Origin: a virus
Virus record (IMG/VR): IMGVR_UViG_3300045009_000450
Location: 1 to 27,321 of that record
Direction: 5' to 3' (one strand)
DNA: 27,321 bases
Shown here: positions 1-5,626 of the stretch, one piece after another
Layout: each line of letters starts with the position of its first letter
How positions within the stretch are numbered: position 1 is the first letter of the stretch
Made by a program: the position numbers and the translations under genes
The notes under the pieces: generated by a model
The model's database searches: none
Told to the model about the DNA's origin: nothing
What the model saw: the letters and a program-made list of their open reading frames with translations, nothing else

Positions 1-1
1 C

Positions 2-1144
2 ATTAAGAAAAAAATTCTTAAGGCACAAGAACTCATTCTTAATCTTCTCAAAGAACGTGCGGAAACAGGTCGCATCTATATTATGAATATAGATCATTGT
101 AACACTCATAGTTCTTTTAAGGATCAGATTACAATGTCAAATTTGTGCCAGGAAATAACTTTGCCGGTTGTTCCTCTTCAACATATTGATGACGACGGAC
201 CAGAAGAAATCGCAACTTGTATTTTGAGTGCATTGAATGTTGGTAAAATTAAGTCAGACGAAGAACTTGAGGAACTTTGTGATCTTGTTGTAAGAGGACT
301 CGAAGAATTGATTGATTATCAACATTATCCAGTCAAGGCAGCTGAAAACTTTACAAAACGTCGTAGAGCATTAGGTGTAGGGTTTATTGGTCTTGCACAT
401 TATCTTGCCAAACTGGGATTTAAATATGACTCACAGGAGGCATGGGATGCAGTTCACGGGCTTTCAGAATCCTTTCAATACTTTTTATTAAAGTCTTCAA
501 ATCAAATTGCAAAAGAAAAAGGATATTGTGAGTCTTTTGGACGTACCAAGTATTCTCAGGGACTACTTCCGATTGATACTTATAAAAAAGATGTAGATGA
601 GATTTCCAACATTCCTCTTCAGCACGATTGGAAGGCACTGCGAGCATCCATATCACAATATGGGTTAAGACACTCCACACTCTCGGCACAGATGCCCTCA
701 GAGAGCAGTTCTGTGGTCTCTAATGCAACTAACGGCATTGAACCTCCTCGTGGATATTTGTCGGTAAAGAAATCCAAAAAAGGCCCTTTGAAACAAATTG
801 TTCCACAATATAGTACTCTCAAAAATAATTATACCTTACTTTGGGATATGAAATCTAATCATGGATATATTAATGTTGTTGCAATAATGCAAAAGTTTTT
901 CGATCAGGCAATATCAGGAAATTGGTCTTATAACCCAGAGAATTATTCAGATAACGAAGTTCCTGTTTCTGTAATGGCAAATGACTTTCTAACTACATAT
1001 AAGTATGGGTGGAAGACATCATATTATCAAAATACTTATGATATTAAAACTGATGAAGTTGAGGTGTCGAAACCCACTTTGGATGAATTGGTTGAAGAAT
1101 TAAGTAAAGTAGAGGAGGGAGAGTGTGAATCTTGTGCAGTTTAA
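2..1144 (+). CDS. nrdA: Ribonucleoside-diphosphate reductase large subunit, 3' part (5' end outside window)
   Basis: Class Ia ribonucleotide reductase large subunit, which reduces NDPs to dNDPs for phage DNA synthesis together with NrdB. The frame is open from the window edge, so the first in-window ATG at 83 is internal; the sequence before it (ERAETGRIYI) matches conserved NrdA. Visible motifs: the N-L-C-Q-E active-site motif (E. coli N437/C439/E441) encoded near 140, the partner Cys in ATCILSALN, the conserved stretch ending NATNGIEPPRG, the radical-transfer tyrosine pair in SYYQNT, and a C-terminal redox tail C-E-S-C-A-V. The tail cysteines are CxxC, closer together than the CxxxxC I recall for E. 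coli. The 3' end overlaps the nrdB GTG start by 20 nt. Identity is secure; the missing N-terminal part cannot be judged. Confidence 0.97.
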   Translation: MKKKILKAQELILNLLKERAETGRIYIMNIDHCNTHSSFKDQITMSNLCQEITLPVVPLQHIDDDGPEEIATCILSALNVGKIKSDEELEELCDLVVRGLEELIDYQHYPVKAAENFTKRRRALGVGFIGLAHYLAKLGFKYDSQEAWDAVHGLSESFQYFLLKSSNQIAKEKGYCESFGRTKYSQGLLPIDTYKKDVDEISNIPLQHDWKALRASISQYGLRHSTLSAQMPSESSSVVSNATNGIEPPRGYLSVKKSKKGPLKQIVPQYSTLKNNYTLLWDMKSNHGYINVVAIMQKFFDQAISGNWSYNPENYSDNEVPVSVMANDFLTTYKYGWKTSYYQNTYDIKTDEVEVSKPTLDELVEELSKVEEGECESCAV

Positions 1145-2315
1145 AATTCTTAATCAAAAAGAACAACAAACGCAAGTAAGAGGCATGACTGTTTTTAATA
1201 CGGATCAGGTCAATACAAAAAAGCAACCAATGTTCTTTGGAAAACCTTTGGGAGTTCAAAGGTATGATTCATATAAGTATCCCGTTTTTGAGAAACTTAC
1301 CACACAGCAACTTGGATATTTCTGGAGACCTGAAGAGATATCACTTCAGAAAGATCGTGGAGATTATCAAACTCTCCGCCCAGAACAAAAACACATTTAT
1401 ACTTCAAATCTGAAGTATCAGATTATGTTAGATAGTGTTCAAGGAAGAGGGCCTGGTATGGCATTTTTACCATACTGCTCACTTCCAGAACTTGAGGCAT
1501 GTATGACTGTGTGGGAATTTATGGAGATGATTCATAGTCGATCCTATACTTATATTATCAAAAATGTTTATTCAGATCCTTCTGAAGTGTTTGATACTAT
1601 TGTTGTTGATGAACGTATTTTGGAACGCGCCAAAAGCGTTACAGAATCTTATGATGACTTTATTCATACAGCACAGAGTTATGGAACATCCAATCAATGG
1701 ATGTATCAACTTGAAGATGTACCATTAGCAAAAGAAACAAGAAATGATGTCAAAAGAAAGTTGTACAGAGCAGTTGCAAATGTTAACATTCTTGAGGGTA
1801 TTCGGTTTTACGTTAGTTTTGCTTGCAGTTTCGCCTTTGGCGAACTTAAGCTTATGGAAGGATCCGCTAAAATCATTAGTCTCATCGCAAGAGACGAAAA
1901 CCAACATTTAGCAATCACTCAAAATATCTTAAATAAGTGGAAAGAGAATGATGATTTAGAAATGAAACAGATTATGAAAGAAGAAGAAGAGTGGACTTAT
2001 AAAATGTTTAATCGTGCGGTAAATGAAGAAAAGAGATGGGCAGATTATCTGTTCAAGGATGGTAGTATGATTGGACTTAATGATAAACTTCTTCAACAAT
2101 ATGTTGAATGGATAGCAAATCGTAGGTTGAAAGCAATTGGATTAAAGACACAGTATGATATTTCGGCAAGCAATAATCCACTTCCTTGGACTTCTCATTG
2201 GATTAATTCTAGAGGAGTTCAAGTTGCACCCCAGGAAACGGAAATTACCAGTTATTTGATTGGTGGAATTAATCAAGATATGAAACCTAATGCATTTAGT
2301 GGATTTAAATTGTAA
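1125..2315 (+). CDS. nrdB: Ribonucleoside-diphosphate reductase small (radical) subunit
   Basis: Di-iron/tyrosyl-radical subunit of class Ia ribonucleotide reductase. All ligands expected from E. coli NrdB are present: Asp in LLD-like MLDSVQG, Glu and His in FMEMIHS, the radical Tyr in HSRSYTYI, Glu in NILEGIRF, and Glu/His in ARDENQHL. The C-terminus (AFSGFKL) resembles the peptide that docks on NrdA. Start choice is open. A GTG at 1125 has a perfect AGGAGG (1113-1118) six bases upstream and gives 396 aa. An ATG at 1185 gives 376 aa, the E. coli length, and the homology begins there (MTVFNTDQ), but its AAGAGG sits only one base away. I kept the GTG because of its ribosome binding site; homology favours 1185. 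Confidence 0.96.
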   Translation: MNLVQFKILNQKEQQTQVRGMTVFNTDQVNTKKQPMFFGKPLGVQRYDSYKYPVFEKLTTQQLGYFWRPEEISLQKDRGDYQTLRPEQKHIYTSNLKYQIMLDSVQGRGPGMAFLPYCSLPELEACMTVWEFMEMIHSRSYTYIIKNVYSDPSEVFDTIVVDERILERAKSVTESYDDFIHTAQSYGTSNQWMYQLEDVPLAKETRNDVKRKLYRAVANVNILEGIRFYVSFACSFAFGELKLMEGSAKIISLIARDENQHLAITQNILNKWKENDDLEMKQIMKEEEEWTYKMFNRAVNEEKRWADYLFKDGSMIGLNDKLLQQYVEWIANRRLKAIGLKTQYDISASNNPLPWTSHWINSRGVQVAPQETEITSYLIGGINQDMKPNAFSGFKL

Positions 2316-2338
2316 TAATACAATTAAAACTTATAGGT

Positions 2339-2367
2339 AGAGGAGGTAACCCCTCCTCTTTTTTTTT
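2339..2367 (+). terminator. Intrinsic terminator after nrdB
   Basis: An 8-bp perfect stem, AGAGGAGG (2339-2346) with CCTCCTCT (2352-2359), 5-nt loop TAACC, followed by a run of T to 2367. It lies just after the nrdB stop and should end the nrdA-nrdB transcript. Confidence 0.92.
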
Positions 2368-2391
2368 ATGATTCACATTACAGATGTTTTT

Positions 2392-2400
2392 TCATAAATA
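2392..2400 (+). promoter_or_regulatory. T4-like late promoter (CATAAATA)
   Basis: TCATAAATA matches the T4/cyanophage late -10 octamer (NATAAATA). It lies after the nrdB terminator and about 26 nt before the next start codon, the same arrangement as at 3848, 5737 and 7200. Confidence 0.6.
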
Positions 2401-2426
2401 TCTAAATCATGTTTTAGATTATATTG

Positions 2427-2864
2427 ATGAATTGCGATTACGATAATCCATGGTATTGCAATGGGGAACCTTTTGAATCTAAAGATATTGAAGACTATTT
2501 TGGGTTTGTTTATTTGATAGAAAATAAATTAAACGGTCGGAAATATATTGGGAGAAAATATCTGTGGCAGTTTAGAACTCCAAAAGGAAAAAAAAGAAAA
2601 GTAAAATTAGAATCAGATTGGAAAAACTATTATGGATCCTGCCCAGAACTTAAAGAAGATATTGTTAAATTTGGCAAACAGAATTTCACAAGAACCATCT
2701 TATCCTTACACAAAACAAAAGGAAGAACAAACTACGAAGAGACCAGGCAACTTTTTATCAACAATGTCCTCACAGAATCTCTTGACACCGGAGAACCAAA
2801 GTGGTACAATTCAAATGTTCTCTCGAGATACTTTAGAAAAGACTACTATGAAAGTAAAGACTGA
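2427..2864 (+). CDS. GIY-YIG family endonuclease
   Basis: A 145-aa protein with a GIY-YIG nuclease fold signature. The GIY-like element is GFVYLI (residues 26-31), the YIG element is KYIGRK (39-44) with the usual Arg just after it (R43), then a basic stretch (KGKKRKVK) and a region with Glu (about 105) and Asn (128/130) that could be the metal-binding Glu and final Asn. This is a stand-alone catalytic domain, with no DNA-binding module recognisable to me. In T4 the gene next to nrdB is denA, endonuclease II, also a GIY-YIG enzyme that degrades host DNA. The position is suggestive but direct sequence similarity to DenA is weak. A TTG at 2424 directly precedes the ATG and could be the start. 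Could be host-DNA degradation or a homing enzyme. Confidence 0.8.
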   Translation: MNCDYDNPWYCNGEPFESKDIEDYFGFVYLIENKLNGRKYIGRKYLWQFRTPKGKKRKVKLESDWKNYYGSCPELKEDIVKFGKQNFTRTILSLHKTKGRTNYEETRQLFINNVLTESLDTGEPKWYNSNVLSRYFRKDYYESKD

Positions 2865-3021
2865 AGATATTGTTTGTTATGTAAGAGAATGGTCACTTAA
2901 AAGAGTGGCAGACAAAACTATCTCAGAAGAGGATTCTCTTGCTCTTATTTCTGAGTTTTATGAATGGATTGAACCAGAGGGTGATCATTTGGAGATTTCC
3001 TATTTTGAAGAGGAATCTTGA
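2848..3021 (+). CDS. Small acidic protein of unknown function (57 aa)
   Basis: Starts inside the last codons of the GIY-YIG gene (17-nt overlap) and encodes an acidic, probably helical 57-aa protein beginning MKVKTEDIVCYVREWSL and ending in Glu-rich EEES. The frame is open upstream to 2632, but that extension is only the other frame of the nuclease and reads like a shadow, so I chose the ATG at 2848. No strong Shine-Dalgarno is visible (AGAAAAG upstream). The stop codon TGA (3019-3021) lies inside the -35 hexamer of the next promoter. I do not recognise a family. Confidence 0.55.
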   Translation: MKVKTEDIVCYVREWSLKRVADKTISEEDSLALISEFYEWIEPEGDHLEISYFEEES

Positions 3022-3046
3022 CAAACTCTAAATAATAAAATATAAT
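3018..3046 (+). promoter_or_regulatory. Consensus sigma-70 early promoter (TTGACA-17-TATAAT)
   Basis: TTGACA at 3018-3023 and TATAAT at 3041-3046 with a 17-nt spacer, a perfect consensus. Predicted transcription start about 3053. The -35 contains the stop codon of the upstream small gene. The first thing transcribed would be the hairpin at 3054. Confidence 0.8.
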
Positions 3047-3053
3047 GTTTAAG

Positions 3054-3078
3054 CAATCTTTAAAAAGATTGTTTTTTT
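3054..3078 (+). terminator. Hairpin with U tract immediately downstream of the promoter start
   Basis: CAATCTT (3054-3060), loop TAAA, AAGATTG (3065-3071), then seven T (3072-3078). It has the shape of an intrinsic terminator for readthrough from 2392-3021. Because the consensus promoter would start at about 3053, it could also act as a 5' stabilising stem or stop transcription after about 25 nt. Confidence 0.7.
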
Positions 3079-3093
3079 ATTATGAGATTTTGA

Positions 3094-3174
3094 GTGACAA
3101 CTCTTAGAGCCGTGGAAGATGCCCTTCGGGAGTTGGGTGTACCCCTCTTCTATACGGATGCCGAATTCTATTAA
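3094..3174 (+). CDS. Possible 26-aa GC-rich mini-ORF
   Basis: A GTG-started frame of 26 codons, beginning MTTLRAVEDALREL and ending PLFYTDAEFY, stop TAA. It directly follows an in-frame TGA, so it cannot extend upstream. The core 3109-3168 is about 57% GC, far above the surrounding AT-rich phage DNA. It also holds two small GC hairpins (CCC-UUCG-type and GGG-UGUA-CCC), so it could be an RNA element rather than a gene. No Shine-Dalgarno is visible. I do not recognise the peptide. It lies between the 3018 promoter/hairpin and the endolysin gene, whose start is 6 nt after its stop. Confidence 0.3.
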   Translation: MTTLRAVEDALRELGVPLFYTDAEFY

Positions 3175-3179
3175 TTTTA

Positions 3180-3812
3180 ATGCTACTATTAACAATTACT
3201 GCCCTAACAGTCTCAACTGCGTTTCAGTCACCACTACTTATACCAGTGAGTGTTCCACCAGTTCCTGAGAAAGAAAGTTTAGAACTTACAATTCAAGACT
3301 TTTCAAATCAGAAAGACACCAAAGAATCAAAGGTCGAAAAACTAGAGAAGATTTGGAAATGTAAAGGGTGTAATCATACCGAAACTTATACTTTGAGTTA
3401 CTTACAAAAACAAGGAATCAAAGATAAGAATGCTCTTGCCACCATTATGGGCAATATCAAACAGGAATCAGATTTTGTTCCTAATATCTGTGAGGGTGGG
3501 GCAAGAGTTTCCTACCAATCCTGTGGAAGCGGTGGATACGGATTGATTCAGTGGACGGATTCCACTCGATTTAATGGTTTAGGAAGACATGCTGCTCGTG
3601 TAGGTTCCAGTGCTTCTTCACTTGATACTCAACTTAACTATATGTTAAATGAAAGTGATTGGAAAATGATTGAACCAAGAATGAAAAATCCTGGTAAATC
3701 TATCGATCAATATATGTACTATGCAAGTAAGTGGATACGTTGGGGTCATCACGGAGCAAGAACTAATTTTGCATATAACTATGCAAAGAAATTGGTTCTT
3801 TCTGATGTCTAA
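3180..3812 (+). CDS. Endolysin, phage tail lysozyme type (Phage_lysozyme2-like) with N-terminal signal/anchor
   Basis: A 210-aa muramidase-like protein. Residues 1-22 are hydrophobic (LLLTITALTVSTAF), consistent with a signal peptide or signal anchor. A Pro/Lys/Glu-rich linker follows, then a C-K-G-C pair (C61, C64). The catalytic domain spans about 70-200, with GNIKQESDFVPN around the candidate catalytic Glu96 and the family hallmark GGYGLIQWTD (118-127), followed by a conserved TQLNYMLNE stretch. This pattern is that of the phage tail lysozyme/Phage_lysozyme2 family. It should cleave peptidoglycan, for lysis or for entry if carried on the virion. The signal-like N-terminus favours lysis via host export (inference). 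A terminator follows directly. Confidence 0.82.
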   Translation: MLLLTITALTVSTAFQSPLLIPVSVPPVPEKESLELTIQDFSNQKDTKESKVEKLEKIWKCKGCNHTETYTLSYLQKQGIKDKNALATIMGNIKQESDFVPNICEGGARVSYQSCGSGGYGLIQWTDSTRFNGLGRHAARVGSSASSLDTQLNYMLNESDWKMIEPRMKNPGKSIDQYMYYASKWIRWGHHGARTNFAYNYAKKLVLSDV

Positions 3813-3822
3813 CTGAATATAC

Positions 3823-3848
3823 AAAGGAGGTTTTATACCTCCTTTTTT
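3823..3848 (+). terminator. Intrinsic terminator after the endolysin gene
   Basis: Stem AAAGGAGG (3823-3830) with CCTCCTTT (3838-3845), 7-nt loop TTTTATA, T tract to 3848. The last T of the tract begins the following late promoter TATAAATA. Confidence 0.9.
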
Positions 3849-3855
3849 ATAAATA
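3848..3855 (+). promoter_or_regulatory. T4-like late promoter (TATAAATA)
   Basis: Exact T4 late promoter octamer TATAAATA, 20 nt before the ATG at 3876. It shares its first base with the T tract of the preceding terminator, a compact stop-and-restart junction. Confidence 0.78.
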
Positions 3856-3875
3856 ACTAAAAAGTATTTGTAAAA

Positions 3876-4436
3876 ATGAACACACAAGACTATCGCAATC
3901 TTCAAGAAGCATATATGGAAGTTTATGAACAGGAAAAAGGTAGAGGTCCTAGAATATCAGATTTTTATGATTTGCAGGATAATAATCCAGCTGAGTCTGG
4001 TGGACCTAAAGGTGGTGGAACAATAAAGGGGCCAAAAAGAAAAAATGTTATAAGAAAAGAAGAAGTAGACATTTATGACATCATCCTCTCACACCTTCTT
4101 GATGAAGGATATGCAGAAACACCAGAAGCAGCAGAAGTCATTATGGTGAATATGAGTGAAGAGTGGAAGCAAAGTATTATTACAGAAGTAAGCAAGGCTG
4201 AGTTTGATGCTGGTATGAAAGCGGCAGCAATACAAATGTCCCGTGAGCGCCCTACATATACACCAACACCAGACCAGCTAGATCATTTTGGTCAACTTAA
4301 TAAAAACAAAAAACCATTACCACCAGACAAACGAAAACCAGGGGGGATTTATGCGGATCCGCCAATAAATACTCGAAAAGGATCTGATCCTTATCAAAAT
4401 TTATCCGTAGGAGTTCCTATCGCAGGACTTAACTAA
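3876..4436 (+). CDS. Putative virion-associated protein of unknown function
   Basis: A 186-aa soluble, low-complexity protein. The N-terminus has LQEAYMEVYEQ, followed by a Gly/Pro/Lys-rich stretch (SGGPKGGGTIKGPKRKN) and a helical motif VDIYDIILSHLLDEGYAETPEAAEVIM (about 63-90, quoted in parts: DIYDIILSHLL, EGYAETPEAAEVIM). The C-terminal third is Pro/Lys-rich and looks disordered. From memory, this YDIILSHLLDEGYA-type helix recurs in structural and head-associated proteins of T4-like cyanophages. The late promoter directly upstream fits a structural role. No enzymatic motif is seen. Function is inferred from motif and promoter only. Confidence 0.7.
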   Translation: MNTQDYRNLQEAYMEVYEQEKGRGPRISDFYDLQDNNPAESGGPKGGGTIKGPKRKNVIRKEEVDIYDIILSHLLDEGYAETPEAAEVIMVNMSEEWKQSIITEVSKAEFDAGMKAAAIQMSRERPTYTPTPDQLDHFGQLNKNKKPLPPDKRKPGGIYADPPINTRKGSDPYQNLSVGVPIAGLN

Positions 4437-4443
4437 AAAAAGA

Positions 4444-4860
4444 GTGTTTAATTTCAATTTTGGCAAAAAGAAACCAGATATAAAACAATATGCAATAATT
4501 GCAATAACACTATCAGTTATAACTGCAACACTTTCTCAATGTACTGGTATATCTCAAAATAATCTTTGGGATATACTGGATGAAATTCAAAGAAAATATT
4601 TTCCACAAACTATATTGAATGAGTTTATTATACAAGATGATGAGAAATTGAAAAGAAGAATTGATAGAGATGTGAATAGAGCAATCGATGATATAACACC
4701 AGAGTATAATCGAATTATTTCTGATGATGATAAAAAATTTCAACCCAGATACTCCGAAAAACCAGTAGATACTTCTGTGTGCTATACTGATGAATGTAAA
4801 GCACTTGGAGGTGAAATGAGAATCTGTGCTCCTTGGGTCGACTCGTGCCCTAAAGAATGA
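4444..4860 (+). CDS. Membrane-anchored protein of unknown function
   Basis: A 138-aa protein from a GTG start. A basic N-terminus (GKKKPDIKQ) precedes one hydrophobic segment (about 16-31, YAIIAITLSVITATLS) ending at Cys33 (LSQC). That gives N-in/C-out topology, with a charged, Asp/Arg-rich helical stretch after it and a Cys-containing C-terminus (VCYTDECKALGG...CAPWVDSCPKE). The LSQC site is not a canonical lipobox because Gln precedes the Cys. A single-pass periplasm-facing protein close to an endolysin could be spanin-like, but I see no direct spanin evidence. Its 3' end contains the putative promoter of the tRNA cluster. Family not recognised. Confidence 0.65.
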   Translation: MFNFNFGKKKPDIKQYAIIAITLSVITATLSQCTGISQNNLWDILDEIQRKYFPQTILNEFIIQDDEKLKRRIDRDVNRAIDDITPEYNRIISDDDKKFQPRYSEKPVDTSVCYTDECKALGGEMRICAPWVDSCPKE

Positions 4861-4866
4861 TATACT
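4838..4866 (+). promoter_or_regulatory. Probable sigma-70 promoter for the tRNA cluster (TCGACT-17-TATACT)
   Basis: TCGACT (4838-4843), 17-nt spacer, TATACT (4861-4866), ending 8 nt before the tRNA-Arg 5' end. The -10 and spacing match the TTGACT-17-TATACT promoter at 6688; the -35 has one further mismatch. It lies within the end of the upstream coding region. Confidence 0.5.
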
Positions 4867-4874
4867 GAGTTTAT

Positions 4875-4947
4875 GGGCACGTAGCATAATGGATAATGCA
4901 TCAACCTTCTAAGTTGTCGATTGCTGGTTCGACCCCAGCCGTGCCTG
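4875..4947 (+). tRNA. tRNA-Arg (anticodon TCT)
   Basis: Cloverleaf: acceptor GGGCACG/CGTGCCT (first pair G-U), D stem GCAT/ATGC, anticodon loop CTTCTAA (anticodon 4908-4910), T arm GCTGG-TTCGACC-CCAGC, discriminator G. CCA is not encoded. The anticodon stem has one mismatch at its outer pair. It reads AGA, a codon common in these AT-rich genes. Confidence 0.92.
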
Positions 4948-5052
4948 CTTAAGGAAGGATCTTGGAATAAGATACGTCTTTGGAGTTGGGAAAAAATCAA
5001 GGCAGAACTGGACAAATGCGATATGCTTTGTGCTAACTGTCACCGCGAACTC
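4948..5052 (+). pseudogene. Remnant of an HNH homing endonuclease between tRNA genes
   Basis: In frame from 4948 the sequence reads LKEGSWNKIRLWSWEKIKAE and then LDKCDMLCANCHREL. The W-x-K-I-x-x-E-L-x-K-C-x-x-L-C-x-x-C-H-R-E pattern is the C-terminal half of HNH endonucleases, with the zinc CxxC and the HNH histidine. There is no start codon of its own: it begins right at the 3' end of tRNA-Arg and runs into a tRNA-like 3' half. The N-terminal part of the enzyme is missing, so it is a fossil of a homing endonuclease that invaded the tRNA cluster. GC content is higher than in neighbouring protein genes. Confidence 0.65.
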
Positions 5053-5096
5053 CTTACAAGTGGTAAGTCTCTGGTTCGAATCCAGCCTGAGTCGTT
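5053..5096 (+). pseudogene. Candidate orphan tRNA 3' half (Val-TAC-like anticodon loop)
   Basis: After the HNH remnant comes CTTACAA (possible anticodon loop, TAC), GTGGT as a 3' anticodon strand, a T arm CTGG-TTCGAAT-CCAG, and an acceptor-like CTGAGTC. No matching 5' acceptor strand (GACTCAG) is found upstream. The anticodon stem with the preceding bases pairs poorly. Probably a tRNA whose 5' half was lost together with most of the HNH gene. Confidence 0.4.
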
Positions 5097-5170
5097 CGGG
5101 CATTAGCGCAGTTTGGTAGCGCGTCCCGTTTGGGGCGGGAAGGTCAAAGGTTCAAATCCTTTATGCCCGA
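5097..5170 (+). tRNA. tRNA-Pro (anticodon TGG)
   Basis: Acceptor CGGGCAT/ATGCCCG, D arm GCGC/GCGC, anticodon stem TCCCG/CGGGA with loop TTTGGGG (anticodon TGG), T arm AAAGG-TTCAAAT-CCTTT, discriminator A. C1-G72 is typical of bacterial tRNA-Pro. Confidence 0.95.
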
Positions 5171-5185
5171 CTTAGAGACATATGA

Positions 5186-5267
5186 GGAGAATAGCACCGA
5201 TGGTCGGTAAATCGTCTTGAAAACGATGCCAGATGAAAGTCTGATAGTTCGATTCTATTATTCTCCG
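5186..5267 (+). tRNA. tRNA-Ser (anticodon TGA)
   Basis: Acceptor GGAGAAT/ATTCTCC, short D arm CCG/CGG, anticodon stem ATCGT/ACGAT with loop CTTGAAA (anticodon TGA), long variable arm (AGA...TCT) as expected for serine, T arm GATAG-TTCGATT-CTATT, discriminator G. Confidence 0.93.
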
Positions 5268-5268
5268 T

Positions 5269-5297
5269 TTGACATCATAAAAAATATTTGCTACTAT
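5269..5297 (+). promoter_or_regulatory. Sigma-70 promoter of the tmRNA gene (TTGACA-17-TACTAT)
   Basis: TTGACA (5269-5274), 17-nt spacer, TACTAT (5292-5297). It begins two bases after the tRNA-Ser discriminator; the predicted start at about 5304 is the 5' end of the tmRNA acceptor piece. Confidence 0.75.
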
Positions 5298-5303
5298 ATA
5301 AAG

Positions 5304-5554
5304 AGTTGAAGAGATTGGAAAGTCTGATGAGTTGCACGAGAGTTCGAATCTCTCCAGATCCATTACTTGGGTCTGCTCTGGAATCGACAGTTCATCAAGG
5401 TTCTAATTGTTGACGCAACAAACAAACAAACGCAAACAACATTGTTGCATTCACTCGTCAACCAGTATTGGTTTGACTCTAAAAGAGTGAAAGGGGTTAT
5501 AAGTTTCCTTTTTACCCAAAACTTACAAGAAGGTGTAATGCCTTCTATTTTTTT
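5304..5554 (+). ncRNA. ssrA: Circularly permuted two-piece tmRNA
   Basis: Transfer-messenger RNA, which rescues stalled ribosomes by acting as tRNA-Ala and then as mRNA. The acceptor piece comes first: T arm GAGAG-TTCGAAT-CTCTC (5338-5354) and 3' acceptor strand CAGATCC plus A73 (5355-5362). A 6-nt spacer (TTACTT) follows. The coding piece starts GGGTCTG (5369-5375), pairing with CAGATCC including the G3-U70 pair that AlaRS requires, then CTCTGGAATCGACAG, the tmRNA D-loop-like signature. P2 links the pieces: 5391-5397 with 5325-5331, and 5401-5408 with 5313-5320. After hairpin TTGTTG-ACG-CAACAA (5407-5421) the tag frame 5432-5476 encodes ANNIVAFTRQPVLV and TGA. Then hairpin ACTCT-AAA-AGAGT, an H-type pseudoknot (5494-5497 with 5514-5517; 5500-5506 with 5519-5525) and a terminator. 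The permuted order is that of marine cyanobacteria. CCA is not encoded. Confidence 0.9.
5528..5554 (+). terminator. Intrinsic terminator of the tmRNA gene
   Basis: AGAAGG (5528-5533), loop TGTAATG, CCTTCT (5541-5546), then A and seven T. It directly precedes tRNA-Thr. Confidence 0.85.
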
Positions 5555-5625
5555 ACCCTATAAGCATTGTGGTGATGCAGCAGTTTTGTAAACTGCAGAG
5601 ATTGGTTCAATTCCGATATAGGGTT
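5555..5625 (+). tRNA. tRNA-Thr (anticodon TGT)
   Basis: Acceptor ACCCTAT/ATAGGGT, D stem GCAT/ATGC with a short loop containing GG, anticodon stem GCAGT/ACTGC with loop TTTGTAA (anticodon TGT), 4-nt variable loop, T arm ATTGG-TTCAATT-CCGAT, discriminator T. Odd points: position 8 is A instead of U, the first pair is A-U, and the gene starts one base after the terminator T tract. Confidence 0.85.
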
Positions 5626-5626
5626 C

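Noticed and set aside
2632-2847. Upstream extension of the 57-aa gene
   Set aside because: It is the alternative frame of the GIY-YIG gene and has no protein-like pattern; the start at 2848 is more likely.
4909-5103. Minus-strand ORF with LRLDSNQR and RLGSNQQ
   Set aside because: These are translations of antisense tRNA T arms (GGTTCGAAxCC), a well-known annotation artefact.
4921-5106. 61-aa plus-strand ORF as a complete gene
   Set aside because: Its start lies in the tRNA-Arg T arm and its end in tRNA-Pro; only the middle is an HNH remnant.
5338-5362. T arm and acceptor strand taken as a decayed tRNA
   Set aside because: It pairs with 5369-5375 and belongs to the permuted tmRNA.
5367-5591. 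74-aa plus-strand ORF across the tmRNA and tRNA-Thr
   Set aside because: The region is explained by structured RNA; only the tag frame, in another reading frame, is translated.
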